Source: Athripsodes cinereus
Lineage: Eukaryota; Arthropoda; Insecta; Trichoptera; Leptoceridae
Assembly (NCBI GenBank): GCA_947579605.1
Contig: OX388306.1
Location: 5,270,001-5,334,000 of the forward strand
Length of the DNA: 64,000 nt
Direction: 5' to 3'
Below, piece after piece: positions 22,331 through 32,553 of this stretch (the stretch's first letter is position 1; each line of letters begins with the position of its first letter). The translations under genes and the position numbers were made by a program. The notes below the pieces were generated by a model that made no database searches, was not told the origin of the DNA, and saw nothing but the letters and a program-made list of their open reading frames with translations.

Positions 22331-23270
22331 AAACACTTAGTAATTTTATACCTATGGTTATGTCACTGTTATCTTTTTATATTTTTAAAAATTTATGTCA
22401 ACATGTAAAACGCTTCTTGCCGTATATATTTCTAAAATAAATAAAATAATATGTATGACGCATATCTGTTCTGTAATTCATGATAATACACAAAAAAGTC
22501 GACCCGAAATAACAATAATTCATTTATTCGATTTACCTACGGCCATCAAGTATCTCTCGATTATATTACCTAATTGTACACCCACCTTCCTAAATAAACA
22601 TTAAATTTTTCATTTACAATAGCACTGATAAATTTTTCGGGAATTTGAAAAAAATATTCTCAGAAGATGTTGAAATGGAAACACTACATTATTTTAATAT
22701 TTCATTATTGTTAACGTTGTGAAATTTTATGTTGAATAATTAATTAATATTCAAACTAAAAACTCTGTACATTTACACTGCTTTTTTACAGTTTATTTTT
22801 TCTGAAGAAACCCACTATTATAAGCGATTTGTTATGGTAACCGACATAAACATACTTAACATTTTTATTTGTGAGACACGCTTTAGTGTTGAGATGCGAA
22901 TCAGAGTTCGAAATAAAATGAAACACATCCCAACCCCAACCCTCGCAGGTACCAATAAAGCTTATATCGTGAAGATTGAGTAGTTTGGCAGCGGAAGTAT
23001 TCGATTTCGGAACCTCTTAATCGAAAATAAGAGACTCTTCCATCAGGCTATTGACTACTCTAACGGTTTTGTTAAATTAAATCACATCTCTGTTTTTTTC
23101 CAAAAAAAATTCTCATATTTCTTTCCATTTTTATTTGCTTATTTCAGCTCCTTGCACGATCCGCAGCTCACATCCTCGCATAGATCATCGATTTATTCTC
23201 AACATGCGCACTACCTGTAGTTTATTATCACAAACATTCCCTTTATTATTCTTTCAAACCAAAAATAATT
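22331..23270. other. No gene recognised
   Basis: AT-rich sequence; the ORF at 22395-22604 has no motif. Nothing repeated within the window was detected. Confidence 0.45.
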
Positions 23271-23276
23271 CGTTAA

Positions 23277-23575
23277 ATTGAGTTCGTCGGTAACCTGGAG
23301 GTAGAGTCTTGGCCTTGTGAATAGCGTGGTTCGATCGCAGGTGCCTGAAAGATCCCCTTTCACGACCCAAGCTTTTAGCTTACTGTGATAGGTGTATAAG
23401 GTTGCAATAAGTTGATTGATTGAGTTGACGTTAATTTTGTAAAACTCCATTATATTTGATATAACGAAAACAAAATTGTTTTTAGTTTTACTATGTTTTA
23501 TTTTTTAGATAAGAAAAGAACTCCATTATATTTGATATATCAAAATTTGCAATAAGTTTTATAACAAAAAATAGG
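23277..23575 (+). mobile_element. tRNA-derived SINE split by a nested insertion
   Basis: The copy begins GAGTTCGTCGGTAACCTGGA (box A region), has GGTTCGATCGC as a slightly changed box B, then CCCCTTTCACGAC and CAAGCTTTTAGCTTACTGTG. It reaches GGTGTATAAGG at 23402, where the sequence is interrupted. It resumes at 23559 with TTATAACAAAAAATAGG, the normal continuation. Box A and B are the internal Pol III promoter of tRNA-derived SINEs. The minus-strand ORF 23211-23450 is its antisense shadow. Confidence 0.75.
23414..23546. mobile_element. 133-bp insertion with 12-bp target duplication
   Basis: TTGCAATAAGTT flanks this segment at 23402-23413 and 23547-23558, and the SINE continues on either side. 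Inside, a perfect 21-base direct repeat (23443-23463 and 23519-23539, starting AACTCCATTATATTTG) brackets 55 bases. The inserted sequence is AT-rich with no known family and no coding capacity. Confidence 0.7.
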
Positions 23576-23579
23576 ACTT

Positions 23580-24690
23580 AAACAAACATGTTTTTTGATG
23601 TCGATTTGTAGAACCGATGTATCTTTCGAATTGCGTGGAAGTATTCATCGATTCGTATTTAAATCGTTTCAAATATTCACGGATAAAAAATGTTAATAAA
23701 ACTCATTTGTTCAGCATTCGGTTTTCTGAAATTAACTGCAGTTTCGTTACATGTACCAAAATATAAACAACAAGTGAATACCATTTTTAAATAACGCACT
23801 AAGTGCCAAAAAATTCAAAATTAAAATAAGTATGAAGATCGGTTCTATGTACATAGATACCTTTGCCAACGCTGCAAATAACGCACCAAAGTGTTTATTT
23901 TGATTTATTTTTATCTTTGTTTATTTTGTAGTGAGATGACTACGAATATTGCTTTAGCATTAATTTTTATGCCTTATAAAGATATTGAAGTTGGCATTGA
24001 GAGCCTTCTTAATTTTTTTTATACACGTGTCAGTTTTAATATAAATAAGAAAATAATTTATGTAATTTGCGAAGTTTTATTAAGAATTTACGTAATTTTC
24101 ATTAAAATAAAAATATTTGAACTGAAATCACATTTAACCTTGTATCTTTATTTGAATGTTCTGGCACTTAGTGCCTTATTTAAAAATGGTTTTCATTAGT
24201 AATGAAGGTAGCATTTTGTTAGCAACTCAACGAATTAAAGTATCTTATTATTATATTACTTTTTTTACTAACTATGTCCAGTTATAATGATAAGTAGGTA
24301 CCTACTTTGTTACGGTTCTTCGTATAGTCTGATGTCATTAATATTTTTTCCGTTTTCATTTCATTTTCTTCTTGTAATGAGGGTATAATGATGCGGTATG
24401 TACTTACCTAGCAGTGCCTACCCCTCCCCCGTACGGACCAATTTATTTGTATGATCGAAATAGTTTCATTATTATTATTATTACTATCCCTTTTGCTCTA
24501 CTTCACAATTAGGGACATAGAAAAGTCACGTTTTTTATTATTTTTGTCATTATTTTGTCCTGTATGGATAATATCTTCTTTTTTATACATTTAGTATTTC
24601 AGTTATTTTCTTATTGTAAGTATATATTTATTTTATTGATCTAAGTACATATGGAATTTAATATTATTCGGTGTACTAAAATCAAGTGTT
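23580..24690. other. No gene recognised
   Basis: AT-rich. The longest ORF (23891-24199) is hydrophobic, low in complexity and without a recognisable motif. A TTA run lies near 24470-24485. Confidence 0.45.
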
Positions 24691-24691
24691 C

Positions 24692-25012
24692 TTTTATTTA
24701 TTATTTTTTTACTGTACATTGATTACAAACAATTACATAAAAGGTAAACATGGTATGAATTAAGTATAGTAAGTAAAATATTAATTAAGTGTTTATCTTT
24801 AATTGCTGAGTACTCCCTGCCTATACACGAGATATCTCTTATTAGGGAGGTAGAATATTCCACAACGAATGATTGTGTTATTGTAAATTGCGTAAATATT
24901 GTATTCATGTATAATTCTGAAATAAATTATTATTATTCAAGTAAGATAAAATATATATACAGAGGGCGAGTTTATCGCAAAAGCGCGATCTCTTCCAACT
25001 AATCTATTTATT
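24692..25012 (-). mobile_element. Retroposon 3' tail (TTGGAAGA type), interrupted
   Basis: Read on the minus strand this begins AGTTGGAAGAGATCGCGC, continues GCGATAAACTCGCCC, and ends CAATGTACAGTAAAAAAATA. Compared with the intact copy at 28.73 kb it is interrupted between about 24752 and 24936. Confidence 0.65.
24753..24935 (+). mobile_element. Nested plus-strand retroposon tail
   Basis: The insert has a CTCCCT/AGGGAG hairpin (24813-24849), then a T-rich stretch, CTGAAATAAA and TTATTATTA at its end. The hairpin plus AATAAA-like plus trinucleotide end matches the layout of the other retroposon tails here. It lies opposite in orientation to its host tail. Confidence 0.5.
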
Positions 25013-25261
25013 GTGGATTTTAATAAAGACAGACGCGTTTTGACTTCTGAGATCCCTATCATAATAAAGAACACTAATTATTATTTGTTTAAGGACACTT
25101 GTGGTATGTATATTATGTATGATAATATGTATAATGAATGGTTATTTACATTCCTCATATCTTGATTGTCATTATTTTTTAATACCACTGACAAAGGACG
25201 CCCTATTGTATTTCATCAGTCGTTCCTTAATGTAACAGAATTTAAATAAAACCTATATCTC

Positions 25262-25310
25262 TCGTGATCAATCATCTATAGTAGAAAGAAACACTTGGTT
25301 CAATTTACCT
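25262..25310 (-). repeat. FB-family fragment
   Basis: ATCATCTATAGTAGAAAGAA, ACACTTGGTTCAATTTACC matches the inner part of the FB copies at 9.2 and 42.0 kb. Confidence 0.45.
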
Positions 25311-26328
25311 AATTAAATAAAACTATTTTTTAAATAATAAAAGAGCGTGATTAAATAGTTGATTATCTTTTGTTGTTCGTTAATTACAATCTGTTATAAA
25401 TTTTAGTACTCTGTATTAAAGTTTTACACGATAAACTATTATTAATTAAACTTCATAAAGTCGTTGGTAAGGCAATCAGTTGTCGAATGCTCGCTGCTGA
25501 AAAAGTAAAGAAGTTTTTCCGATGAATTCATTTGCTCAAGCTATCGCTCGTTTTCTAAAACGTCCAGGAATGAGGTGGGTGAACTTCAGTTTTTAACCTA
25601 ACGTAATGTTACGTAACCGTGCACGGTTCTACTATTTGCTTTTATAATAATATTATGTTCATATGCTTATGTATGTGTAGCAAAAATAGTATTCTTCGCA
25701 AACTTCCCGAGGCGTCGTCGGTCGTCGAGAGGTTTTATGTGCTTCAAAAAAGTCGTTTCCCGACGACTTCGAAGCGAAGATAACGCGCGAGCAGGTGAGA
25801 GTGTATCAGAGAATACGAAGTGTAGGGGACGAGAGTACCTACCGTGCGTCAGTCTTTATGGCAAATATACTATAGTATGATGGCTATCGGATACTTTGTA
25901 CAGCCATTACCCTCCATTATACAGAAGCGAACAATGATAATACTCGGGGCAAATATTGTTCGGTAAATAGACTATTCAATATTAGCAACAATCAACCTAA
26001 CTCACAAATGAAGTATATATTTAGATACGTTTTACTAGCCGCAACTAATATGATAATAAAGTTATCCCTTATTTAACCAAACTTAACTCACCAAAATTTG
26101 TTCAGCGTAGTAACCTACTCAGTATTTTTTTTATTTATTGATAAAAAGTACAAAACAGACAACAACTATAAATATGGTTTACAAAAATAAAAATAAATCA
26201 TTCATAACTCAGCTATCATCCACAAACATATACCACAGTTAAGTCAAATACTTAAGTATCGCACATTCCGCTCATTCATATGTTCTCACTAGCATATGAC
26301 ACAAGCAGCCATCGCTAACACACAAAAA
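25310..26328. other. No coding gene recognised
   Basis: Apart from the CpG-rich patch at 25.7 kb, this is AT-rich unique-looking sequence without a supportable ORF. Confidence 0.4.
25690..25830 (+). other. CpG-rich patch with splice-donor-like site
   Basis: GC content and CpG rise sharply (CCCGAGGCGTCGTCGGTCGT, then a GTCGTTTCCCGACGAC palindrome near 25752-25767 and AACGCGCGAGCAG). The last is followed by GTGAGAGTG, a good match to a 5' splice site. No ORF with a known motif starts here. It may be a non-coding first exon or just a base-composition island. Confidence 0.3.
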
Positions 26329-26450
26329 TATATTTATTTATTTTATTCTTCACTGTACATTGTTTACAGTAATACAAATTAACATAGAAAATATCATTTA
26401 TACAATTCAATGTACAGAGGGCGAGTTTATCGCTAAAATGCGATGATGAA
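26329..26450 (-). mobile_element. Retroposon 3' tail (TTGGAAGA type), 5'-degraded
   Basis: Reverse orientation. GCGATAAACTCGCCCTCTGT and TGTAAACAATGTACAGTGAA, then ATAAAATAAATAAATA, match the tail at 28.73 kb. The TTGGAAGA start is degraded. Confidence 0.55.
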
Positions 26451-26819
26451 ATATAGTTTGAAACATATTATAAGTACAAATAAAAACTATTGATAAAATA
26501 TCTTTCGAAAAGAAGAAAAAACATACAAAATCTTGTAATGTTTGAAAAAGATTATTATTGAAAAAGAAAACTATTAATAAAAGATAGAAAAAAAATAAAC
26601 ATACAAAATCCTAAAAAGTTTGAAAAAGATGGAATATTAAAAAAGATAAATTTTATCTTTTCATTATTTTTTACTATTGATTAAAATTTTATAAAAAAGT
26701 GTAGGCACTATACTAAAAATGAAATTTTTTTCAATGCGAATTTTATTCATTAATATAATTTTCGAGTTTTTCAAATGACATTAGTTGTTCTGTGCTCAAT
26801 ATGTACCAAAAAAATGACA

Positions 26820-26960
26820 AATTAGGAGGAATAATTTTAGTCAGGTATAAAATCTGAACAATACTAATCTCAGTTTGTGAGTGATACTTATACATTTGGG
26901 ATATTAGTTATTCCGTGATTTTAAGTACAAGGGTTAAATTGTCTCTCTCTCTTTGTTTTG
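26820..26960 (+). repeat. Dispersed repeat P, copy 1
   Basis: ATAATTTTAGTCAGGTATAA, then CAGTTTGTGAGTGATA and TTAGTTATTCCGTGATTTTA match 59.82-59.94 kb in the same orientation. Nature unknown. Confidence 0.5.
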
Positions 26961-27476
26961 TTGTTTTAGTTGGCAGTTTTACAATATTCCTATTTGCATC
27001 TGTTTCGGTTAGTTTGCCTCTCAACCTGAACATTACCCAACCGACCCGCGGGCTGTTTCAGTTGTGATCAAATACACAGCAATTCTATACACGTATATTG
27101 GGAATTGAAAATGTAAAATATGTAGATTCAAACAGTAGGTACCTACTACCATAAACTATAAATAAATATTGTGTTGTATAATAATGATAATAAATTGTTT
27201 ATGAGGCAATTTTTGATCATTTTTAGACCACATTTCCCATTATTCTTAAAATAGCCTTGATAACCACAATGACCACTGACACTGAAAATAGAATCATGTT
27301 ATGTAAAGACTAAACTGGGCATTATAATATCAAGAATATTATTATTACTCAACATATACCTCATCTACACAACACCCAGATTGTACAAACTTCTTTTAGT
27401 AGAAAACAGGAAAGGTGTTCCGATGCTTACGAATAGGCTTAGGCTGGTATAAGTGCACTTTATCTATAGTGCGTTC

Positions 27477-27641
27477 ACTACTTCCTGTTTTGAACAACTG
27501 TGATCGACATCTGTTGAGCATACATGTCAACTAATAGCAACAATTTTTATGATTGTATTACAGGCTGTTAATAATATATCGTTGATTGTCATTCTGAAAC
27601 ACAAGATGGCGACAGAGAACGATAATAATATCCACGCACTA
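27477..27641. mobile_element. Small TA-flanked MITE
   Basis: TAGTGCGT at the left end and ACGCACTA at the right end are exact inverted repeats, each bordered by TA (27475-27476 and 27642-27643). The element is 165 bp and non-coding. TA duplication fits a Tc1/mariner-type origin. The repeats are only 8 bases, so chance is possible. Confidence 0.4.
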
Positions 27642-27797
27642 TAGATTCGTACTAATGAATCATTTATACTATCTCTGGTCCTAATCTGATAGTACGTACC
27701 AGTGATTCGTTAAGTTTGTTAAATGAAAGTAACTTTTAATAATAATAATATAAATAAAAATCCTTATTGCACAAAAAAAGTATACAAGTATACATGG

Positions 27798-27910
27798 GTT
27801 AGTTGGAAGATATCGCGCTTCTGCGATAAACTCGCCCATTGCACAAATTTATTTGTCTGGTTCTGCAATGTTTGTGTTTCAATAATGTTTGTTTTTTTGT
27901 GCAATAAAGA

Positions 27911-27943
<33 letters not shown>
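27798..27943 (+). mobile_element. Retroposon 3' tail (TTGGAAGA type) with (TTA)n
   Basis: GTTAGTTGGAAGATATCGCG is followed by CTTCTGCGATAAACTCGCCC, TTGTGCAATAAAG and a run of TTA units at 27916-27941. It is related to the copy at 28.73 kb but ends in a different microsatellite. ORFs on either strand here are chance. Confidence 0.65.
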
Positions 27944-27945
<2 letters not shown>

Positions 27946-28074
27946 CAATAGAAAAAAAAACATGACAAAATTACTACTGAACAAATAATTTTGTGCAATG
28001 ATCGAGTTTAACAATATGCGATTTTATAAATACCTTCTCGAAAACTACCTAATTGTGAAAAAACTGTATTTCTA

Positions 28075-28160
28075 TTTCATAAAGGGCCTCTCCGTGCTCA
28101 AAATAAAGATTATACATTCAGGATGGGTGACATTCTTCATCACTGAATGTTAATTGAGGT
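28075..28160 (-). repeat. R repeat fragment
   Basis: GGGCCTCTCCGTGCTC, ACATTCAGGATGGGTGACAT and TTCATCACTGAATGTT match the middle of the R family in reverse orientation. Confidence 0.55.
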
Positions 28161-28728
28161 TTTATCAACAACTGTCTTTTACAGATATAGTGGGGGGACA
28201 TATTTTTAACCGAAACGCCACGGGGTGTCTATCTTATCACGGGTAAATAATAGACAGTCGTGAAAATCTTTTTTATTGTGCCTACATTTATGAGTAGTAC
28301 TTTTATCGTTATATATATTTTATGTGATATATATTATTATGAATAATAATAATAATTGATCGTTGGCAATCATCGGAAAACCATGAATTTCCCCGTGGCT
28401 ATAATACTGACTACCTTCTACATTTTACTATTATCGAGTCAATCACTTCGGCACTATAAAACCTCTATAATATAATATTCGTTCCTAGGTTATTATTGGT
28501 TGTGAAATAATATTACATATTATTCAATAGTACCTACGTGGTTACTATGCAATGTGATATTGTTGTGTATGGCTCAAAGACGTTATACAAGAACAAGACT
28601 GTGCACTTTTGACCAAAATACAAGCAAAAATAATTTTTAATTTAAACAATTTGCTTTATTTGTACTATTATAATTTGATTTTTGTTTTATTTGTGCTATT
28701 ATAGTTTGATTTTTATTTTTACACCTTT

Positions 28729-28875
28729 GGGTTAGTTGGAAGAGATTGCGCCTTTCCGATAAACTCGCCTTCTGTATATCTATTGTATCTAACTTGAATG
28801 TTTACCTTTTATGTAATTGTTTGTAATCAATGTACCGTAAAGAATGAATAAATAAATAAATAAATAAATAAAATA
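28729..28875 (+). mobile_element. Retroposon 3' tail (TTGGAAGA type), intact, (AATA)n end
   Basis: This copy starts GGGTTAGTTGGAAGAGATTG and continues CGATAAACTCGCC, GTAATTGTTTGTAATCAATG, TACCGTAAAGAATG, then AATA units at 28844-28871. It serves as the reference for the damaged copies at 18.2, 24.7 and 26.3 kb. Similar tails are known from non-LTR elements of several insects. No coding part is attached. Confidence 0.7.
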
Positions 28876-29129
28876 TGTTTTCCGTCGTGGTGATAATGCC
28901 TATATTCCTATGAAAAAATAAAACGTATCACGAAACTGTACGACTGACTTATTCGATAAAAACGTTATGATTACTTCAAATCATTTAACGTAATCATAAT
29001 GTTTAAACCGTATGAAATAATTATGCACGATTGATATAATTTACCAAAATACAAAAATTACCAAAAAAAATCTCGGGGTGATAATAAAAAAAAATTCATG
29101 GACTGTAGATACATAGTATTCTTTGCTGC

Positions 29130-29450
29130 ACTTTACTCTTTTGTCGTGTCCGAAACGGGGTAGGCAGAGAGAACGGAACGCCATATAGATCTATCCTTAC
29201 ATACACTTCTTTAGCTTCTTCTACATTATATTCACTGTGTCGGTGTGAAGGTAGTAGAATTCCATAACGAAATAAATAAAACAAATGTTTTATTCGCGAA
29301 TAAATCGAAATATTTTATTTTATTTATTTCGTTCCTCTACATTCATACTTTTTCTCATACACGCACGTCGATTTCTCTTATTCAACACACGCCCGTCCTT
29401 GAGAATTAGATCCATGTGATGAAGCCATGTGGATCTCTTTCAGATACGTA
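29130..29450 (-). pseudogene. RTE-type LINE C-terminus, split by a repeat
   Basis: On the minus strand, DGRVLNKRNRRAC and a short MNVEE-like piece are read, then after an interruption EEAKEVY and a frame-shifted end. The same block without the interruption is at 57.05-57.20 kb. This is the C-terminal region of an RTE-type LINE protein (RNRRACMxxCMxVEEAKEVCKDRSxW). It is not functional. Confidence 0.65.
29228..29331 (+). repeat. FB-family repeat nested in RTE remnant
   Basis: ATTCACTGTGTCGGTGTGAA and GTAGTAGAATTCCATAACG match the FB copy at 7.76 kb. The rest is a palindrome-like CGAAATAAATAAAAC...TTTATTTATTTCG. TTCTTCTACATT (29216-29227) and TTCCTCTACATT (29332-29343) flank it and look like a 12-base target duplication with one change. 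Confidence 0.6.
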
Positions 29451-30182
29451 AGTAAGTTACATTTACCTACTATATTATGTGGTTTAATATAAATGAGTGC
29501 GATTTATAAAAGTATCAACATTGTTTTGATGCCGCACTGCGGTTCTTCTACCTACTATGTATGATAATAATATGTTAACTTTCTGTTCAGCTTCTTTCTC
29601 TCTTTTCGGTGGTGTCTTATTATAATAATAGCAAGCGGAAAGTTCGGCATTTCGCATAATTCTACCCTTTTCCTTCGCACACAGGGCGCCGTTGGTTGGT
29701 TGGCTGTCGTAAGGTTAATAATAATTGTAATAAATTCCGGAAGTTTTCCGCGATTCTTCATAACTCGATATGTAACGTGAATAAAAATGAGTCAAATATC
29801 GAGACTTCTGCTAGCCAATGCAGAGCTTTTATTGTCACTGCCTATAGTGATACAGAAATCAGACAATACATAAAATAACACTATTACTCGTAATCACGCT
29901 TACTATAGTTCGGTAGGCACTATTTATTACAACTGTTTTCTAAGACTAAATAATGCGATACTCCCAAACAGTGATTAGCGTTGTCTCCGACTGTCAGTTG
30001 TTTTGGACGCATTTCGACCATAGAGCGACAGTTGCCATTGAAAAAGATATAACATGATATTTTGGAACTAAAATAATGTTGTTGGAAAATTTGAATTTGC
30101 CATAATTATAATAAATAGATTGTTGCAACATGAAACGAATTGTTATGTTAGTTAAGTTTTTGTTTGATCGGGAATAAATAAT

Positions 30183-30230
30183 ATATTTCGTGGAGCACCC
30201 GGCAAAAGAATGCTCAGAAGAGTGCTTCAT
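30183..30230 (+). repeat. R repeat 5' fragment
   Basis: TTTCGTGGAGCACCCGGCAA, AAGAATGCTC resembles the beginning of the R copy at 12.24 kb (CCATGGAGCACCCGGCAAAG). Confidence 0.4.
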
Positions 30231-30239
30231 AACCGTGGA

Positions 30240-30535
30240 CGGATCTGGTCACTAACTTTGAAGACCAAATTGCAGCAGGCAATTGCTGACCAATATTACG
30301 GTCCGCAAGATTACATATCTGGGTCATATTTTACAAGGGAATAAATATAAATCCTCCAACTCATGTGAATGGGAAAGATTGAAGGACGACGCGGTCCTGG
30401 CAGAAGACAGGCCTCATACTTGTCCAATATAAGACACTGGACTTGAGTGGGGCGTGTGGAGAAACTCTTTCGATTGGTACAGGATATAAAGGCTTTTGCA
30501 GAAGTGACTGAGGTTATGAAGATAATTTCTGACTT
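30240..30535 (+). pseudogene. LINE RT C-terminal remnant
   Basis: In one plus frame from about 30375 the translation is GKIEGRRGPGRRQASYLSNI, then RHWT, a stop, and VGRVEKLFRLVQDIKAF...TEVMKIISDLT. This is the normal end of an insect LINE polyprotein, with GKIEGRRGPGRR as the hallmark. Only one stop interrupts about 55 codons, so it is fairly young but 5'-truncated. It resembles 20.5-20.86 kb, but the two are not close copies. Confidence 0.7.
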
Positions 30536-30914
30536 GACTTGTTCTTCGTTTATTTTTATTAAACGATTGTTGTAACTTTCTTAATGCCTTCCCTTTTATT
30601 ACTTTTGTTAAATTCTTCTTCTTCTTAACGCGGTAATATTTTAAACCTCGCGCTTTATTGCGATGCTGAATACTGACTGCATTATAGGTGTATGTATGTA
30701 TACCTACTTTAAAATTTATTCTCTTTTAAATCTTTAATGTTTCCTTTAGGCAGAGATTTCTCAGGTTAAACGAAACTTGTCGTATGCTTGAATGAGCATC
30801 ATAAAAAAATAACTTTCTTTGTTTTTTTTATAGTACTTTTATATTAGTCTTACCCATATCTAAAAATGCTTAAGTGTCGTTTTCAGGGGAACTTGAAATA
30901 TGTAATTTTTTTTT

Positions 30915-30957
30915 TTAATTTTTAATTTAATTTTAATTTAATTTAATTTAATTTAAA
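30915..30957 (+). repeat. TTTAA-type low-complexity run
   Basis: Repeated TTTAATTTAATT units of about 40 bases. Confidence 0.8.
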
Positions 30958-31079
30958 GTCTTACAGTTATTAATTTGTTCATAAGGAGAAACGTAGGTAG
31001 GTACCTATGTATCGAATTGAACTCAAAATATTATTCACGATATTTTTCGACTATCATCTAGTAAAATCATGTATGAAGA

Positions 31080-31175
31080 AAGTGCAAGAAGCGAAAGTTG
31101 TGTGAAACATTTGGAATTTCGTCCTTTTCGTCAACCCCACAAGTGATGCGGCGTGAGGAGATAGATAGCTAACAT
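31080..31175 (+). mobile_element. RTE-type LINE 3' end
   Basis: ACATTTGGAATTTCGTCC, then CGTCAACCCCACAAGTGATG and CGGCGTGAGG, ends with GATAGATAG. The coding end reads WNFVLFVNPTSDAA followed by a stop, like RTE C-termini that finish W..V..A.PT. GGCGTGAGGG-type tails recur at 57.04, 58.79 and 61.88 kb. Confidence 0.5.
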
Positions 31176-31179
31176 TTAT

Positions 31180-32550
31180 ATTTTTTTTCTTATACCAAGC
31201 AATTTTCAAGCAATGTATCTTTGCTTTCATTTATGAAATTCCTTATCATCGATAGTATTATAAAAGTATGCAATAAAAATCCCATATATTATTAATGAGC
31301 TTGCTGACTTTAACATTTTATTACGTTCCTCTAGTTCTATTCTTAAATAATCACCTTGAAATACGAAGTATTTTAGAATAATTACTTTTGTTTTTTAAAT
31401 AATAAGGCAATGCCCTAACGCTGTACAGAATCTTTACATTAATACCCCAACTTTTGCAATAACCATTACCTTTGGCAATATTTATTAATATTACCATCAT
31501 ATTAAAAACTTCACTCAGTATATTGTTATTCCTTTCTCCGTTGAAGGCATTAACTGGAACGTGTATTGTTGAATAGGTATAGTGATCTAACATATGAATA
31601 ACAATTTAGGCATGGGGAAAATGACTCGGGAGCCAGATCAGAAATCGGTATATTTTTTATGGAGCAGGAGCTGGATCACTTGATCACTGATTTGAGTAGG
31701 TGGGTACCTTTAAAGATGCAAGTTGATGCTGTAGAAGATTTAGCTCTTCATCATATCTGTTTCATATTTGAAATGACTCTTTTCCCGGTTATTCCACGAG
31801 TCAGAAGACCCCTTTTTATTCATACCAAGTTACAGCATGCGTGTAGATAAAGTCGTTGCGAGATTTTCTCCATTTTGACAGACGACTCTTTGTTTGGCGA
31901 GCTTCTAATGTGGCTCACTGAGCCGGATCTTTTAAGTGAGTTACCCGACGAAATCAGCTCATGAAGTCTTCATTGAGACCGTTTTCCCATCTCTACATAG
32001 CATACTTTGTTGTATGGTCTCGATATTAATTGGTAGATATTATTATTACTACTATTAGTAGTTAGTATTAATATTGTAGAAGGTATCAACAATGCGATGA
32101 ATATAACTATATACCCCATACATAATATTCTTACACCAAGTGGATGGGAATCTCGTAAAGGATTATGTGTCTGGCCGTGGCTCCTCCCGTGCGATATTGT
32201 AATACATACGAGTTACTAGTGATGTAGCGTAATGCTGTGTAGTGGTTTGCTCGGTTACCGGATAACGGATATCAGACAAGATTCTAAATCGGGTAGCCGG
32301 TTATTCGACCACTTTCATGACTTGTTTGGTTTATTAGGTTAAAGGCGAGTTTATCGTGTGAAGTAATAAAAGTGTTCCTAAATCACTCGCAAACGAGTGG
32401 ATGGTCTTGAGAAGAATAGAATTATTAAAGTGTTTTATGATTAGTGCGTAAAGGAAGATTTTCTGAACACATCATTGATTTATCTTGAAAATATCAAGAT
32501 GCAATTTACAACATGTTTAAATTCGTCGATTTCGTAAATTTAAGGTGTAT
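31180..32550. other. No gene recognised
   Basis: The ORFs at 31351-31593 and 31659-31850 have no recognisable motif. A short piece near 32340-32365 (AAGGCGAGTTTATCG) is a relic of the TTGGAAGA-type tail. Confidence 0.4.
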
Positions 32551-32553
32551 AAT

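Noticed and set aside
23211..23450. 79-codon minus ORF
   Set aside because: It is antisense to the SINE and its flank.
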